NCBI RefSeq assembly: GCF_000427465.1
Contig: NZ_ATYB01000014.1
Span: forward strand, 2,317,570-2,381,569
Direction of reading: 5' to 3'
Source of the DNA: Sinorhizobium arboris LMG 14919
GTDB lineage: Bacteria > Pseudomonadota > Alphaproteobacteria > Rhizobiales > Rhizobiaceae
DNA length: 64,000 nucleotides
Positions 27,137 through 34,533 of this stretch are shown one piece after another. Each line of letters begins with the position of its first letter. The first letter of the stretch is position 1. The position numbers were made by a program, and so were the translations under genes. The notes under the pieces were generated by a model. It was given only the letters and a program-made list of their open reading frames with translations, did no database searches and was not told the DNA's origin.

Positions 27137-27703
27137 CTATTCCAGCGAAAGCGCGTTGAGCTTCTGAAGCAGGAGCGTCCGCGCCGCGGCATCGATGTCG
27201 TGGCTGCGCATCAGATCCGACAGCCAGACTCCATCGGCGGCAAAGCGGGCGAGCAGGCAACTTGGCGAACTATCCGTGGCGGCGAATTCCGCGGTGCGGC
27301 GCGCTACCCATTCGCGCCAACGCTCCTTGAGATGAGGCTCGGCAAGAAGCGCAATGGTCAGCGCCTGCCAACCTTGCACTTCCGCCTCCGCATCGGCCTC
27401 GAGTGCGAAACAGACGCCAATATAGGCCCGCGTAAATCGTCCCTTCTCGACGTGGTCTCCCGCCATCGCTTCGTCGAGAGCCCTGTCGAACCGCGCGACG
27501 AGGTCATCGAAGAGGGCGTCGAGCAGAGCCGGCTTGTTCGGGAAATGGTGCAGCAGCCCGCCTTTGCTGACACCCGCCGCCTGCGATACGGCATCGAGGG
27601 TCACCGCGGCGATTCCCTGCTCCAGCGACAGGCGTGCCGCAACCTCCAGCAATTGCCGGCGGACGCGCTGGGGTTGCTTCTTCCTCGAAGGGGCGTTTGT
27701 CAT
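27137..27703 (-). CDS. TetR-family transcriptional regulator
   Basis: A 188-aa repressor. The N-terminal helix-turn-helix is at about 25-60 (VTLDAVSQAAGVSKGGLLHH), and the C-terminal half is the ligand domain. It probably represses itself and the SMR pump downstream. A near-perfect 22-bp palindrome lies just before its start codon. Confidence 0.92.
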   Translation of the reverse strand: MTNAPSRKKQPQRVRRQLLEVAARLSLEQGIAAVTLDAVSQAAGVSKGGLLHHFPNKPALLDALFDDLVARFDRALDEAMAGDHVEKGRFTRAYIGVCFALEADAEAEVQGWQALTIALLAEPHLKERWREWVARRTAEFAATDSSPSCLLARFAADGVWLSDLMRSHDIDAAARTLLLQKLNALSLE

Positions 27704-27712
27704 GACTTATAA

Positions 27713-27734
27713 ACATACCGTCTAGACGGTTTGT
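27713..27734. promoter_or_regulatory. TetR operator palindrome
   Basis: The core ACCGTCTAGACGGT is a perfect 14-bp palindrome; the flanks extend it to 22 bp with one mismatched pair. It begins 10 bp upstream of the tetR start codon and also faces the haemoglobin gene. This layout is typical of autoregulated TetR operators. Confidence 0.8.
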
Positions 27735-27844
27735 CAAGCAGTTTTGAGGAGGCATCGGGCGCGCCGAAAAGCCGCAAGCGAAGGAATGGCAAGCCATTGC
27801 CCGCCCGCATCGAGCGCTGTACCAAGTGTGGCGAGGAATGGACC

Positions 27845-28237
27845 ATGACCGAACCGCAAACCACGACGCTTTACGAGACGATCGGCGGCGATGCTGCCGT
27901 GCGCGCCCTGACGCGACGCTTCTACGAACTGATGGACAGCCTGCCCGAGGCGGCACGATGCCGCGCCATCCACCCGGAGGATCTGACCGGCAGCGAGGAA
28001 AAGTTCTACGAATATCTGACCGGCTGGCTGGGCGGTCCGCCGATCTATGTGCAGAAACGCGGCCATCCCATGCTGCGCCGCCGGCACTTCATTGCCGGGA
28101 TCGGGCCTGTCGAGCGCGACGAATGGCTTCTCTGCTTCACCCGTGCGCTGGAGGAAACGGTGCCCCATCCGAAGCTCCGCGAAATTATCCTCGGGCCGAT
28201 CACCCGGCTCGCCCATCACATGCAGAACAAGGAATAG
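27845..28237 (+). CDS. Truncated haemoglobin, group 2
   Basis: A 130-aa 2-on-2 globin that binds O2 or NO. The opening LYETIGGDAAVRALTRRFYE, the proximal His81 in MLRRRHFIAG and the G8 Trp94 in DEWLLCF mark a group II (trHbO) protein. The frame extends 38 codons upstream, but ATG 27845 is preceded by GAGGA and matches the family length. It is likely co-transcribed with the small membrane protein 5 bp downstream. Confidence 0.93.
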   Translation: MTEPQTTTLYETIGGDAAVRALTRRFYELMDSLPEAARCRAIHPEDLTGSEEKFYEYLTGWLGGPPIYVQKRGHPMLRRRHFIAGIGPVERDEWLLCFTRALEETVPHPKLREIILGPITRLAHHMQNKE

Positions 28238-28242
28238 CCGGG

Positions 28243-28620
28243 ATGCCGAACAGCGGACTGCGCTCGACCATGCTTTTCGTCGCCGGTCTCATGGGCCTCT
28301 TCGGCGTCGCGAGCGCCGCCGCCGCTTCGCATGGCGCGGATCCGCGTCTTCTCGGCGGAGCCTCGGCCATGTGCCTCGCCCATGCGCCGGCGCTCGTCGC
28401 GCTTCATGTCGGATGGGCGCATTTTCGCACGGCCGCTCTCGCCGCTCTGCTCATCTCGGCGGGCACGGCACTCTTTGCCGCGGACCTCACCATGCGCCAT
28501 TTTTCGGGTCACGGCCTCTTTCCCATGTCGGCGCCGCTCGGCGGGGTGACAATGATGCTGGGCTGGCTCGCCGTCGCGCTCGGCGCATTCCTGGCCCGAG
28601 AGCCCGATGAGCGCGCCTGA
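28243..28620 (+). CDS. Small four-helix membrane protein, DUF423-like
   Basis: A 125-aa protein with about four membrane segments. The start (AGLMGLFGVASAAAASHG) and the GLFPMSAPLGGVTMMLGW segment resemble DUF423. The ribosome site AAGGA overlaps the end of the globin gene, so translation is coupled. Function unknown. Confidence 0.75.
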   Translation: MPNSGLRSTMLFVAGLMGLFGVASAAAASHGADPRLLGGASAMCLAHAPALVALHVGWAHFRTAALAALLISAGTALFAADLTMRHFSGHGLFPMSAPLGGVTMMLGWLAVALGAFLAREPDERA

Positions 28621-28721
28621 GAGCAGCGCAGTTGCGGACAAAGCGCTTGCATGGCTGCGCAGTTTTGTAAGCAGAGCGCCCTGAAGGACGGCTGGATTTG
28701 CTACCGAACAAGGCATAGGTA

Positions 28722-28739
28722 TAGCCAAGTTAGCCAAGT
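28722..28739 (+). repeat. Tandem direct repeat in the antitoxin promoter
   Basis: Two adjacent copies of TAGCCAAGT lie 10 bp before the Phd antitoxin start. They could be an autoregulatory operator. Confidence 0.5.
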
Positions 28740-28748
28740 GAGGCTGCC

Positions 28749-28982
28749 ATGCAGGTCAATATCCATAACGCCAAGACGAATCTGTCAAAACTCATCGAGG
28801 CGGCGAAGGCTGGCGAAGATGTCATCATCGCCAAGGGGAAGACCCCTGTCGCACGGATCGTCGCCATTCCACAGAACAAATTCACCATCGGACTGCTGAA
28901 AGACAAGGTCGCGGGAAATGGCCCGGATTTCTTCGAACCTATGAGCGAAGATGAGTTGGCAGTGTGGGAAGGGGAAGCGTGA
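28749..28982 (+). CDS. Phd/YefM-type antitoxin
   Basis: A 77-aa antitoxin with the N-terminal DNA-binding fold (MQVNIHNAKTNLSKLIEAA, then GEDVIIAKGKTPVARIV) and an acidic C-terminal toxin-binding tail (EPMSEDELAVWEGE). The ribosome site GAGG is present. Its stop overlaps the GTG start of the PIN-domain toxin. The antitoxin frame is intact, although the toxin frame is not. Confidence 0.92.
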   Translation: MQVNIHNAKTNLSKLIEAAKAGEDVIIAKGKTPVARIVAIPQNKFTIGLLKDKVAGNGPDFFEPMSEDELAVWEGEA

Positions 28983-29368
28983 CGGCTGTTCTTCTCGACA
29001 CCCATGCCTGGGCATGGTCGCTGACCGGCGATGCGCGCTTGCCTAATAAGGCAACCGCCCTCCTTGCGCAGGCAGACAGCGTTCTCGTTAGCCCGATCAG
29101 CCTTTTCGAGATCGGCCAGAAGGTTCGTATCGGGAAGTGGCCGGAATGGAACCATTCGTCAACGATTTGCCGGGCCTGTTGGTGGAGCAGGGTGATAGAA
29201 TAGCAGCGCTTGCGCCGGAGACCTGCCTGAAAGGAGCGACGCTCCGCATGGGAACATCGCGATCCGTTCGACCGTCTCATCGCAGTAAGCGCGCTGGATT
29301 TAGGCGTACCGGTGATTTCAGCGGACGAGATTTTCGACACGCTTTCGACCATCAACCGATTGTGGTGA
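28979..29368 (+). pseudogene. PIN-domain toxin (VapC-like), disrupted by two compensating frameshifts
   Basis: The GTG at 28979 overlaps the antitoxin stop. Frame 2 reads VLLDTHAWAWSLTGD through IGQKVRIGKWP. A one-base loss near 29144 moves the family sequence (MEPFVNDLPGLLVEQGDRI) into frame 1. A one-base gain near 29248 returns it to frame 2 for WEHRDPFDRLIAVSALDLG through INRLW and a stop at 29366-29368. Without both shifts the toxin would be about 129 aa with PIN acidic residues (Asp near 7, Glu in SLFEIG, Asp in RDPFDR). As written, translation stops at 29203 after 74 residues. Confidence 0.85.
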
Positions 29369-29413
29369 CACTTCACGCCGGACCTTGCCTGGGCAACGGC
29401 GACATGCTGCCGA

Positions 29414-29728
29414 TCAGGCACCTTCCACCACGGTGTAGCCCTCGAACTTCGGCGGGCCGACATACATCGCCTTGTTGCTGCCGGCGCTCCGGTGCGCTGC
29501 CCGGAAATTCTCCGAATTGGTCCAGGCGACGAAGGCTTCCCTGGTCTCCCAGGACGATTTCGAGATGAAAGGCGTGTAGCCTTCGTCGGGCACGCTTTCT
29601 CCGCGCAGCAGATGGAAGCCGATGAATCCCGGCATTTCGGAGAGGGAGGAATCGCGCGCCTTCCACACGGCCTCGAAGGCTTCTTCCTGGCCGATCGCGA
29701 CACGAAAACGGTTCATGGCGAAAAACAT
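29414..29728 (-). CDS. IsdG/ABM-family haem-degrading monooxygenase
   Basis: This 104-aa ferredoxin-fold protein probably opens the haem ring to release iron in the cytoplasm. The N-terminus MFFAMNRFRV parallels that of staphylococcal IsdI. The catalytic triad is present: Asn6, Trp69 and His79, with the ten-residue Trp-His spacing of IsdG/IsdI. It is the last gene of a three-gene operon (DUF2325, 91-aa protein, this gene) with an iron box upstream, next to the haem uptake genes. General ABM monooxygenase function is the alternative. Confidence 0.85.
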   Translation of the reverse strand: MFFAMNRFRVAIGQEEAFEAVWKARDSSLSEMPGFIGFHLLRGESVPDEGYTPFISKSSWETREAFVAWTNSENFRAAHRSAGSNKAMYVGPPKFEGYTVVEGA

Positions 29729-29732
29729 GCCC

Positions 29733-30008
29733 TCAGCTCTCCCTTATTTTCTTTTCCTGAACCGGCGGCTCGCCCCTCGCAGGAAACGGCAGCACGGTTC
29801 CCTCGCTCGCCGGCGCGAGGCCGAGAGGGTCTCTTGCAGGCGGACGCGCCTGCCAGGCGGGAAACTCGGTCACATTCGGACTTTCCTCCAGCATTCGCGC
29901 CCGACGCGTCAAGAGCTCGTAGAGTTCGGGAACGAGGCCGTCGCCGAATTGCGAGGCAAGCTTGTGGAGGCCGATCATCGTCATCTGATCGGGACGCTCA
30001 TCATGCAT
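29733..30008 (-). CDS. Uncharacterised 91-aa protein in the haem monooxygenase operon
   Basis: I do not recognise this protein. It is soluble, helical in its first half (GLHKLASQFGDGLVPELYEL) and Pro-rich in its second (PAWQARPPARDPLGLAP). It ends 4 bp before the IsdG-like gene, so the two are coupled. A role in haem handling follows only from context. Confidence 0.7.
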   Translation of the reverse strand: MHDERPDQMTMIGLHKLASQFGDGLVPELYELLTRRARMLEESPNVTEFPAWQARPPARDPLGLAPASEGTVLPFPARGEPPVQEKKIRES

Positions 30009-30065
30009 TGAGATACTCCATGCAGCGGCCCGGCACAGGCCGTTCTCCGCTTTCGTCCAACAGGT

Positions 30066-30482
30066 TCAATTCTCGCTGCCGTTGCCGGCGGTCAAATCCT
30101 GCAGCGCCCGCTCAAGGCTCGATTTCGAGCCGTTCCGCAGCGGCACGAAGGCCTTGCCCCACTTCTTGCATCCGGTCTTCACGCGAAGACATGCGTCATG
30201 GCTGATGCAGTCGATCGGGCAGAAGACGCAATCGACCGAGGGCAGGACACGGTCGATGCGCGATACCGCCTCCCGTAAACCGCCGTCATGATGAATGAGT
30301 TCCGCACCGTAGGAACTGGCGATCTCGCGCAGATGCGCCACCTGGCAGTCCCGGCCGCCGACATAAAGGAAGCTGCGCCCCTCGAGCGTCACCTTGCCGT
30401 CACTCGGCTGAGGCGCGCTCGCCGCGTCCTTCGCCCTGCCCTTGCCGCCCTTGCCTGCATTCTGGTGACGCTTGCCGCGCAT
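30066..30482 (-). CDS. DUF2325 Cys-rich protein
   Basis: A 138-aa protein with a basic N-terminus (residues 1-25) and a Rossmann-like DUF2325 fold beginning SFLYVGGRDCQ. A Cys cluster (Cys85, Cys88, Cys92, Cys98, Cys105 in DCVFCPIDCISHDACLRV and the following turn) could bind metal, an Fe-S cluster or haem. The ATG at 30482 has GGAG upstream; the 22 codons further upstream are not plausible. It is the first gene of the iron-box operon that ends with the haem monooxygenase. Confidence 0.82.
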   Translation of the reverse strand: MRGKRHQNAGKGGKGRAKDAASAPQPSDGKVTLEGRSFLYVGGRDCQVAHLREIASSYGAELIHHDGGLREAVSRIDRVLPSVDCVFCPIDCISHDACLRVKTGCKKWGKAFVPLRNGSKSSLERALQDLTAGNGSEN

Positions 30483-30612
30483 CCATGATCTCCATCTTGT
30501 TCCGCGATGCCGGCCATGCCGGAGATCGCGACGGAATAGGTCTGGCACACACCGATTGGTTGCGTGACGGAGGCAACCTATAAAACTTGATTGAAAGAGT
30601 AAAGTATAAACA

Positions 30613-30627
30613 TGAGTGTTTTCATCA
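30613..30627. promoter_or_regulatory. Iron-responsive operator (TGA-N9-TCA, RirA type)
   Basis: TGA-GTGTTTTCA-TCA matches the rhizobial IRO consensus exactly. It lies 131 bp upstream of the DUF2325 gene, in the 237-bp gap before the tonB stop. A weaker TGA-N9-TAA lies at 30588-30602. Iron-replete repression by RirA of the DUF2325 operon is the natural reading. Confidence 0.6.
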
Positions 30628-30719
30628 TATTTTCTCAGCCGGCTTCAGCGGCAGATCACAGGCCTGTACGCGGCGCCGGGGGGCGGCTGCAAGCCGCCTG
30701 CGCCGCCGCAGAACCGGAC

Positions 30720-31610
30720 TCAGCGCGTAAAGGCCACCGGTATGTTGAAATCCCATCTGTCGCGGCCGGAACCCGCGGGAATGGCAGGGAAAGGCGCCGC
30801 CCGCCGGACAGTATCCAGTGCAGCCTGGTCCAGGATGGGCGAACCGGCACTCTTCGTTATGCCGACCCTTGCAACCCCGCCACCTGATGTCACCGTGAAA
30901 CTGACATGGGCAACGCCCCGCAGCCCCTGGCGCTTTGCCTCCGACGGATAGCGGATGGCACGGGTAAGCTTTCTCCTTACCTTGCCGGGATAGTTCGACA
31001 CGGCGGCGTTGCCGATCTCCTGCGAAGCGCCGCGACTTTCGCCGCTGGCAGCATTCGCCCTGGCACTCTCCACACCGTCGGCCTTGCCCTTGTTCTGCGA
31101 TTTCGCGTTGGTGCCGCCTTCTCCCGCCTTTTTGCGGACGACCTTCTCCTTTTTCTTCGGGGGCTCTTTCTTCGGTTCCGGCCTCGGTTCCGGAATGACG
31201 GTCTCGACGGGAGCGAGGCTTGCGATGACCTCGGCCTCAGCGGCCTGGCTCACCGGCATCTCTTCGGACGGGACGATGACGTCGGCTTCCGTCGGCGTCG
31301 TTTCGGTCGATTCAGCCGAGACCGGCTCGCTCGGCACCGCTTCGACCGTTTCGACCACCTCTTCCGCCGGCTCGACCTCGGTCGGCTGCAATTCTTCGGG
31401 CGTCTCTTCCGTCGGCTCCATCACCTCGGAAGGGGTCCCCGCCTGAACGGTATCTTCGAAGGCGTTGCCCAGCAGCGAAACTTCCACGGTGCTACCGCCA
31501 GCGACGAGGGCCACCTCCTTTTCCTGCTCGGGCGCCAGCAGCATCGCCCCGCCGGCATGAGCCAGCAGGGAGAGACCGATCGCCGCCGCCCATTTCACCA
31601 TGTGCTTCAT
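30720..31610 (-). CDS. tonB: TonB energy-transducing protein
   Basis: This 296-aa periplasm-spanning protein transmits proton-motive force to outer-membrane receptors such as haem receptors. It has an N-terminal membrane helix (about 4-24), a long Pro/Glu/Val-rich spacer with a Lys/Pro stretch (PEPKKEPPKKKEK), and the C-terminal TonB domain with YPSEAKRQGLRGVAHVSF. The ATG at 31610 has GGAAGG upstream; the longer frame is not plausible. It sits 38 bp after a secreted-protein gene and is expected to be iron-regulated with it. Confidence 0.93.
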   Translation of the reverse strand: MKHMVKWAAAIGLSLLAHAGGAMLLAPEQEKEVALVAGGSTVEVSLLGNAFEDTVQAGTPSEVMEPTEETPEELQPTEVEPAEEVVETVEAVPSEPVSAESTETTPTEADVIVPSEEMPVSQAAEAEVIASLAPVETVIPEPRPEPKKEPPKKKEKVVRKKAGEGGTNAKSQNKGKADGVESARANAASGESRGASQEIGNAAVSNYPGKVRRKLTRAIRYPSEAKRQGLRGVAHVSFTVTSGGGVARVGITKSAGSPILDQAALDTVRRAAPFPAIPAGSGRDRWDFNIPVAFTR

Positions 31611-31648
31611 CTTATTTGCCTTCCGCCGGCAATTTGAGGATGCGGGCC

Positions 31649-32083
31649 TCAGCCCTTGAGCTCCACAGCCGATCTCGAACCGGTCTTCAGCCCCGTCATG
31701 CATGCACCCTTGTCGATGCCTTCGCCAATGCAGGCCGGCGCATCGTTGATCAGCAGGCTCTTCACCGCCTCGCATTTCGTGCCCGGCAGGTCGAACTGCC
31801 GGACCTTCGTCTTGCCCGCGGGAAGATCCCTGAAGTCGAGCACCGCCATCCGCTCGACCAGCCCCTTATCGTCGAAGAGGACGAATTCGAACGAAACCTT
31901 CGAAAACGACTGAGCGAGCGCATTGCCGGCGACGAAGGTCAGCTTGCAGCCCTTTTCCGATGGCGCGATCTCGTTGAGCTCGATCGAAAGGCCTGCGGGC
32001 TCGGCCGCATCCTGCGCTCCGGCCGCCCCTGCAGTGACGAGAACGGCGGAGGCCGCAACGGCAAAACGGGACAAATAGATCAT
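31649..32083 (-). CDS. Secreted protein upstream of tonB
   Basis: A 144-aa exported protein with a signal peptide ending near GAAGAQ. The mature part has Cys residues in KGCKLTF, GTKCEAV, APACIGE and KGACMTG that could form two disulphides. No enzyme motif is visible. It is divergent from hmuP across a shared IRO box and likely co-transcribed with tonB, which suggests a periplasmic role in iron or haem uptake. Confidence 0.75.
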   Translation of the reverse strand: MIYLSRFAVAASAVLVTAGAAGAQDAAEPAGLSIELNEIAPSEKGCKLTFVAGNALAQSFSKVSFEFVLFDDKGLVERMAVLDFRDLPAGKTKVRQFDLPGTKCEAVKSLLINDAPACIGEGIDKGACMTGLKTGSRSAVELKG

Positions 32084-32178
32084 CGTAGCACCACTCGCTG
32101 TCCGGCGCGCCGGTAGGTTCCTGCACGCGCTCCTTTAACTTGACCGCAACATTCCGGTATTGCGTCCTTAAAGAAATA

Positions 32179-32193
32179 TGAGTAATGAAGTCA
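32179..32193. promoter_or_regulatory. Iron-responsive operator between tonB operon and hmuP
   Basis: TGA-GTAATGAAG-TCA matches the IRO consensus exactly. The motif is symmetric and lies in the 147-bp divergent region, so one box could control both directions. Confidence 0.7.
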
Positions 32194-32230
32194 AGATACT
32201 AAATGGAATATAGGCGAGGCAAAGCCCGAG

Positions 32231-32452
32231 GTGATTGCCTCGTCTCCGACTCGCGAATTGGCCAAAACCGTGACACCGAACGACACCGAGAGCCAACGAT
32301 CCCCGCAGACGGCGGCGCCTGTCATCCGGACGCAGCGGATCGTCGAGAGCCACGAACTTTTCCGTGGTCACAACGAGATTCTCATTTCCCACGACGGAGC
32401 GATCTACCGGATGAAGATCACCCGCCAGGGCAAGCTGATTCTGAACAAATAG
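32231..32452 (+). CDS. hmuP: Hemin uptake protein HmuP/HemP
   Basis: A 73-aa small protein whose C-terminal half is the HemP domain (ILISHDGAIYRMKITRQGKL, then ILNK). In rhizobia HmuP is needed for haem-receptor expression. The start appears to be a GTG at 32231; no ATG is available before the domain. It ends 4 bp before hmuS. Confidence 0.9.
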   Translation: MIASSPTRELAKTVTPNDTESQRSPQTAAPVIRTQRIVESHELFRGHNEILISHDGAIYRMKITRQGKLILNK

Positions 32453-32456
32453 TGAG

Positions 32457-33524
32457 ATGACGATGACTGAGAGCATGCGCCCCACCCCGGCCGAAATTCG
32501 CGCCTACCGAGCCGAGAATCCGAAGCTGCGCGAACGCGACATCGCCGCCAAGCTCGGCATCCCGGAGGCAGCACTCGTCGCTGCCGAATGCGGCCTCACC
32601 GCCGTCCGGATCGAAAGCAGCGCCAGCCGCTTCCTCGAGCGCGTCGAGGAATTGGGCGAAGTCCTTGCGCTTACGCGCAACGAGAGCGCCGTCCATGAAA
32701 AGGTCGGCGTCTACGAGAACATCAAGCAAGGGCACGCCGCGGCTCTGGTGCTCGGTTCCGAAATCGACCTGCGCATCTTTCCCGGCGACTGGGCACATGG
32801 TTTCGCCGTGACCAAGACGGATGCGAAAGGAGAGGTTCGCCGCAGCCTGCAGTTCTTCGACAAGTGGGGCAATGCCGTCCACAAGGTTCATCTGCGTCCC
32901 CAGTCGAACCTCGCCGCCTATGGGAAGATCGTCGAAGACCTTCGCCTGGACGACCAGTCGCAGGACTTCATCGCCGATGCCGGCGCGCCCGCAGCCGACG
33001 ATGCGGTCGATGCCGCCGTCGACACGGCGGAACTGCGCGACCGCTGGTCGAAACTCACCGACACGCATCAGTTCCCCGGCATGTTGCGCAAGCTCAATAT
33101 CGGACGGCGCCGGGCGCTGCACGCGATCGGCGACGACTTCGCCTGGCGGCTCGATACGGCCTGCATCGAGATGATGATGCGCAGTGCCGCAGAGACGGCG
33201 CTGCCGATCATGTGCTTCGTCGGCAATCGCGGCGTCATCCAGATTCACTCCGGTCCGGTCGTCAAGATCGGCACGATGGGGCCGTGGCTGAACGTGATGG
33301 ACGAGACCTTCCATCTGCATCTGCGCACCGACCACATCGCCGAGCTCTGGGCCGTGCGCAAGCCGACCGCGGACGGACACGTGACCTCTCTCGAAGGGCT
33401 CGACGCCAAGGGCGAGATGATCATCCAGTTTTGCGGAAAGCGTAAGGAAGGTTCCTCGGAGAGAGCCGAATGGCGCAGCCTGGTCGAGGGGCTGCCCCGT
33501 CTGAACGCCGTCGTCGCGGCCTGA
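32457..33524 (+). CDS. hmuS: Hemin-degrading/transfer factor HmuS
   Basis: A 355-aa cytoplasmic haem-binding protein that receives haem from HmuTUV and passes it on or degrades it. It consists of two HemS repeats (about 30-180 and 195-350). The axial His lies in LTDTHQFPGML, and the C-terminal GNRGVIQIHSGPV segment is conserved. ATG 32457 or 32463 may be used. Confidence 0.94.
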   Translation: MTMTESMRPTPAEIRAYRAENPKLRERDIAAKLGIPEAALVAAECGLTAVRIESSASRFLERVEELGEVLALTRNESAVHEKVGVYENIKQGHAAALVLGSEIDLRIFPGDWAHGFAVTKTDAKGEVRRSLQFFDKWGNAVHKVHLRPQSNLAAYGKIVEDLRLDDQSQDFIADAGAPAADDAVDAAVDTAELRDRWSKLTDTHQFPGMLRKLNIGRRRALHAIGDDFAWRLDTACIEMMMRSAAETALPIMCFVGNRGVIQIHSGPVVKIGTMGPWLNVMDETFHLHLRTDHIAELWAVRKPTADGHVTSLEGLDAKGEMIIQFCGKRKEGSSERAEWRSLVEGLPRLNAVVAA

Positions 33525-33582
33525 TGGTGCCGCCCAACCGGGCGGCGGTTTCGGGGCGACACGCATAGATTCAAAGGAAGTG

Positions 33583-34533
33583 ATGATGAACGGCTTCGCT
33601 ATCCGCCGTCTTCGGCGTTGGGAAATGGCCCTCGCGGCCTTCGCGCTGTCGGCGCCCTTCGTGCTGCCCTGGCTTGCGCCGGGAGCCCCGCCTTTCCTGC
33701 GCCCGGCGATGGCCGAGGTGCTCGAGCAGCCGGATGTCTCCCGCGTCGTCTCGGTCGGCGGCGCGATCACCGAAATCATCTATGCGCTCGGCGAGGAGAA
33801 CCGCCTCGTCGGCCGCGATTCCACCAGCACTTATCCGGAAGCGGCAACCAGGCTGCCGGATGTCGGCTACATGCGGCAATTGGCGCCCGAAGGCATCATC
33901 GCCGTCAACCCGACGGCGATCGTGGCCGTAGAGGGCAGTGGCCCGCCGGAAGCGCTCGCTGTGCTCAAGGAGGCCAACATTCCCTTCACCAGCGTCCCCG
34001 AGACCTATGACAAGGAGGGCATCGTGGACAAGATCCGCGCGGTCGGAGCTTTCCTCGGCGTGAAGGAAAAGGCGGAAACGCTCGCGCAATCCGTGGAGAA
34101 GGACCTCGCCGCCGCGGTCGGCGACAGTGCCGCCCGCCCGGAAGGCGAGCGCAAGCGCGTCCTCTTCATTCTGAGCACCCAGGGAGGCAAGATTCTCGCT
34201 TCCGGCACCGGTACCGCCGCCGCCGGCATCATCGAGCTTGCCGGAGCGGTCAACGCCGTCGGCACCTTCCCCGGCTACAAGGCATTGACGGAGGAAGCGA
34301 TCATCGAGGCCAAGCCAGACGTGGTCCTGATGATGAACCGTGGCGGAAGCCACGGTGCAGGCCCCGACGAGCTCTTTGCGCTTCCGGCGCTCAGCCTGAC
34401 CCCGGCGGCCAAGAACAAGGCACTGATCCGCATGGACGGACTGCATCTGCTCGGCTTCGGTCCCCGCACGGCAGGCGCCGTTCGCGAACTGAACGCCGCA
34501 ATCTACGGAAAGAAGACCAATGCCTCGCAGTGA
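33583..34533 (+). CDS. hmuT: Hemin ABC transporter, periplasmic binding protein
   Basis: A 316-aa class III binding protein. The signal anchor is at about residues 15-40 and the mature part begins near AEVLEQPD. Features typical of HmuT are SVGGAITEIIYALGEENRLVG, here split by short loops, and the Tyr in DSTSTYPEA, a probable haem ligand. ATG codons at 33583 and 33586 follow AAGGA. Confidence 0.94.
   Translation: MMNGFAIRRLRRWEMALAAFALSAPFVLPWLAPGAPPFLRPAMAEVLEQPDVSRVVSVGGAITEIIYALGEENRLVGRDSTSTYPEAATRLPDVGYMRQLAPEGIIAVNPTAIVAVEGSGPPEALAVLKEANIPFTSVPETYDKEGIVDKIRAVGAFLGVKEKAETLAQSVEKDLAAAVGDSAARPEGERKRVLFILSTQGGKILASGTGTAAAGIIELAGAVNAVGTFPGYKALTEEAIIEAKPDVVLMMNRGGSHGAGPDELFALPALSLTPAAKNKALIRMDGLHLLGFGPRTAGAVRELNAAIYGKKTNASQ

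Noticed and set aside
30588..30602. TGA-N9-TAA near the DUF2325 operon.
   Set aside because: One base off the iron-box consensus; the exact box at 30613-30627 is enough to explain regulation.
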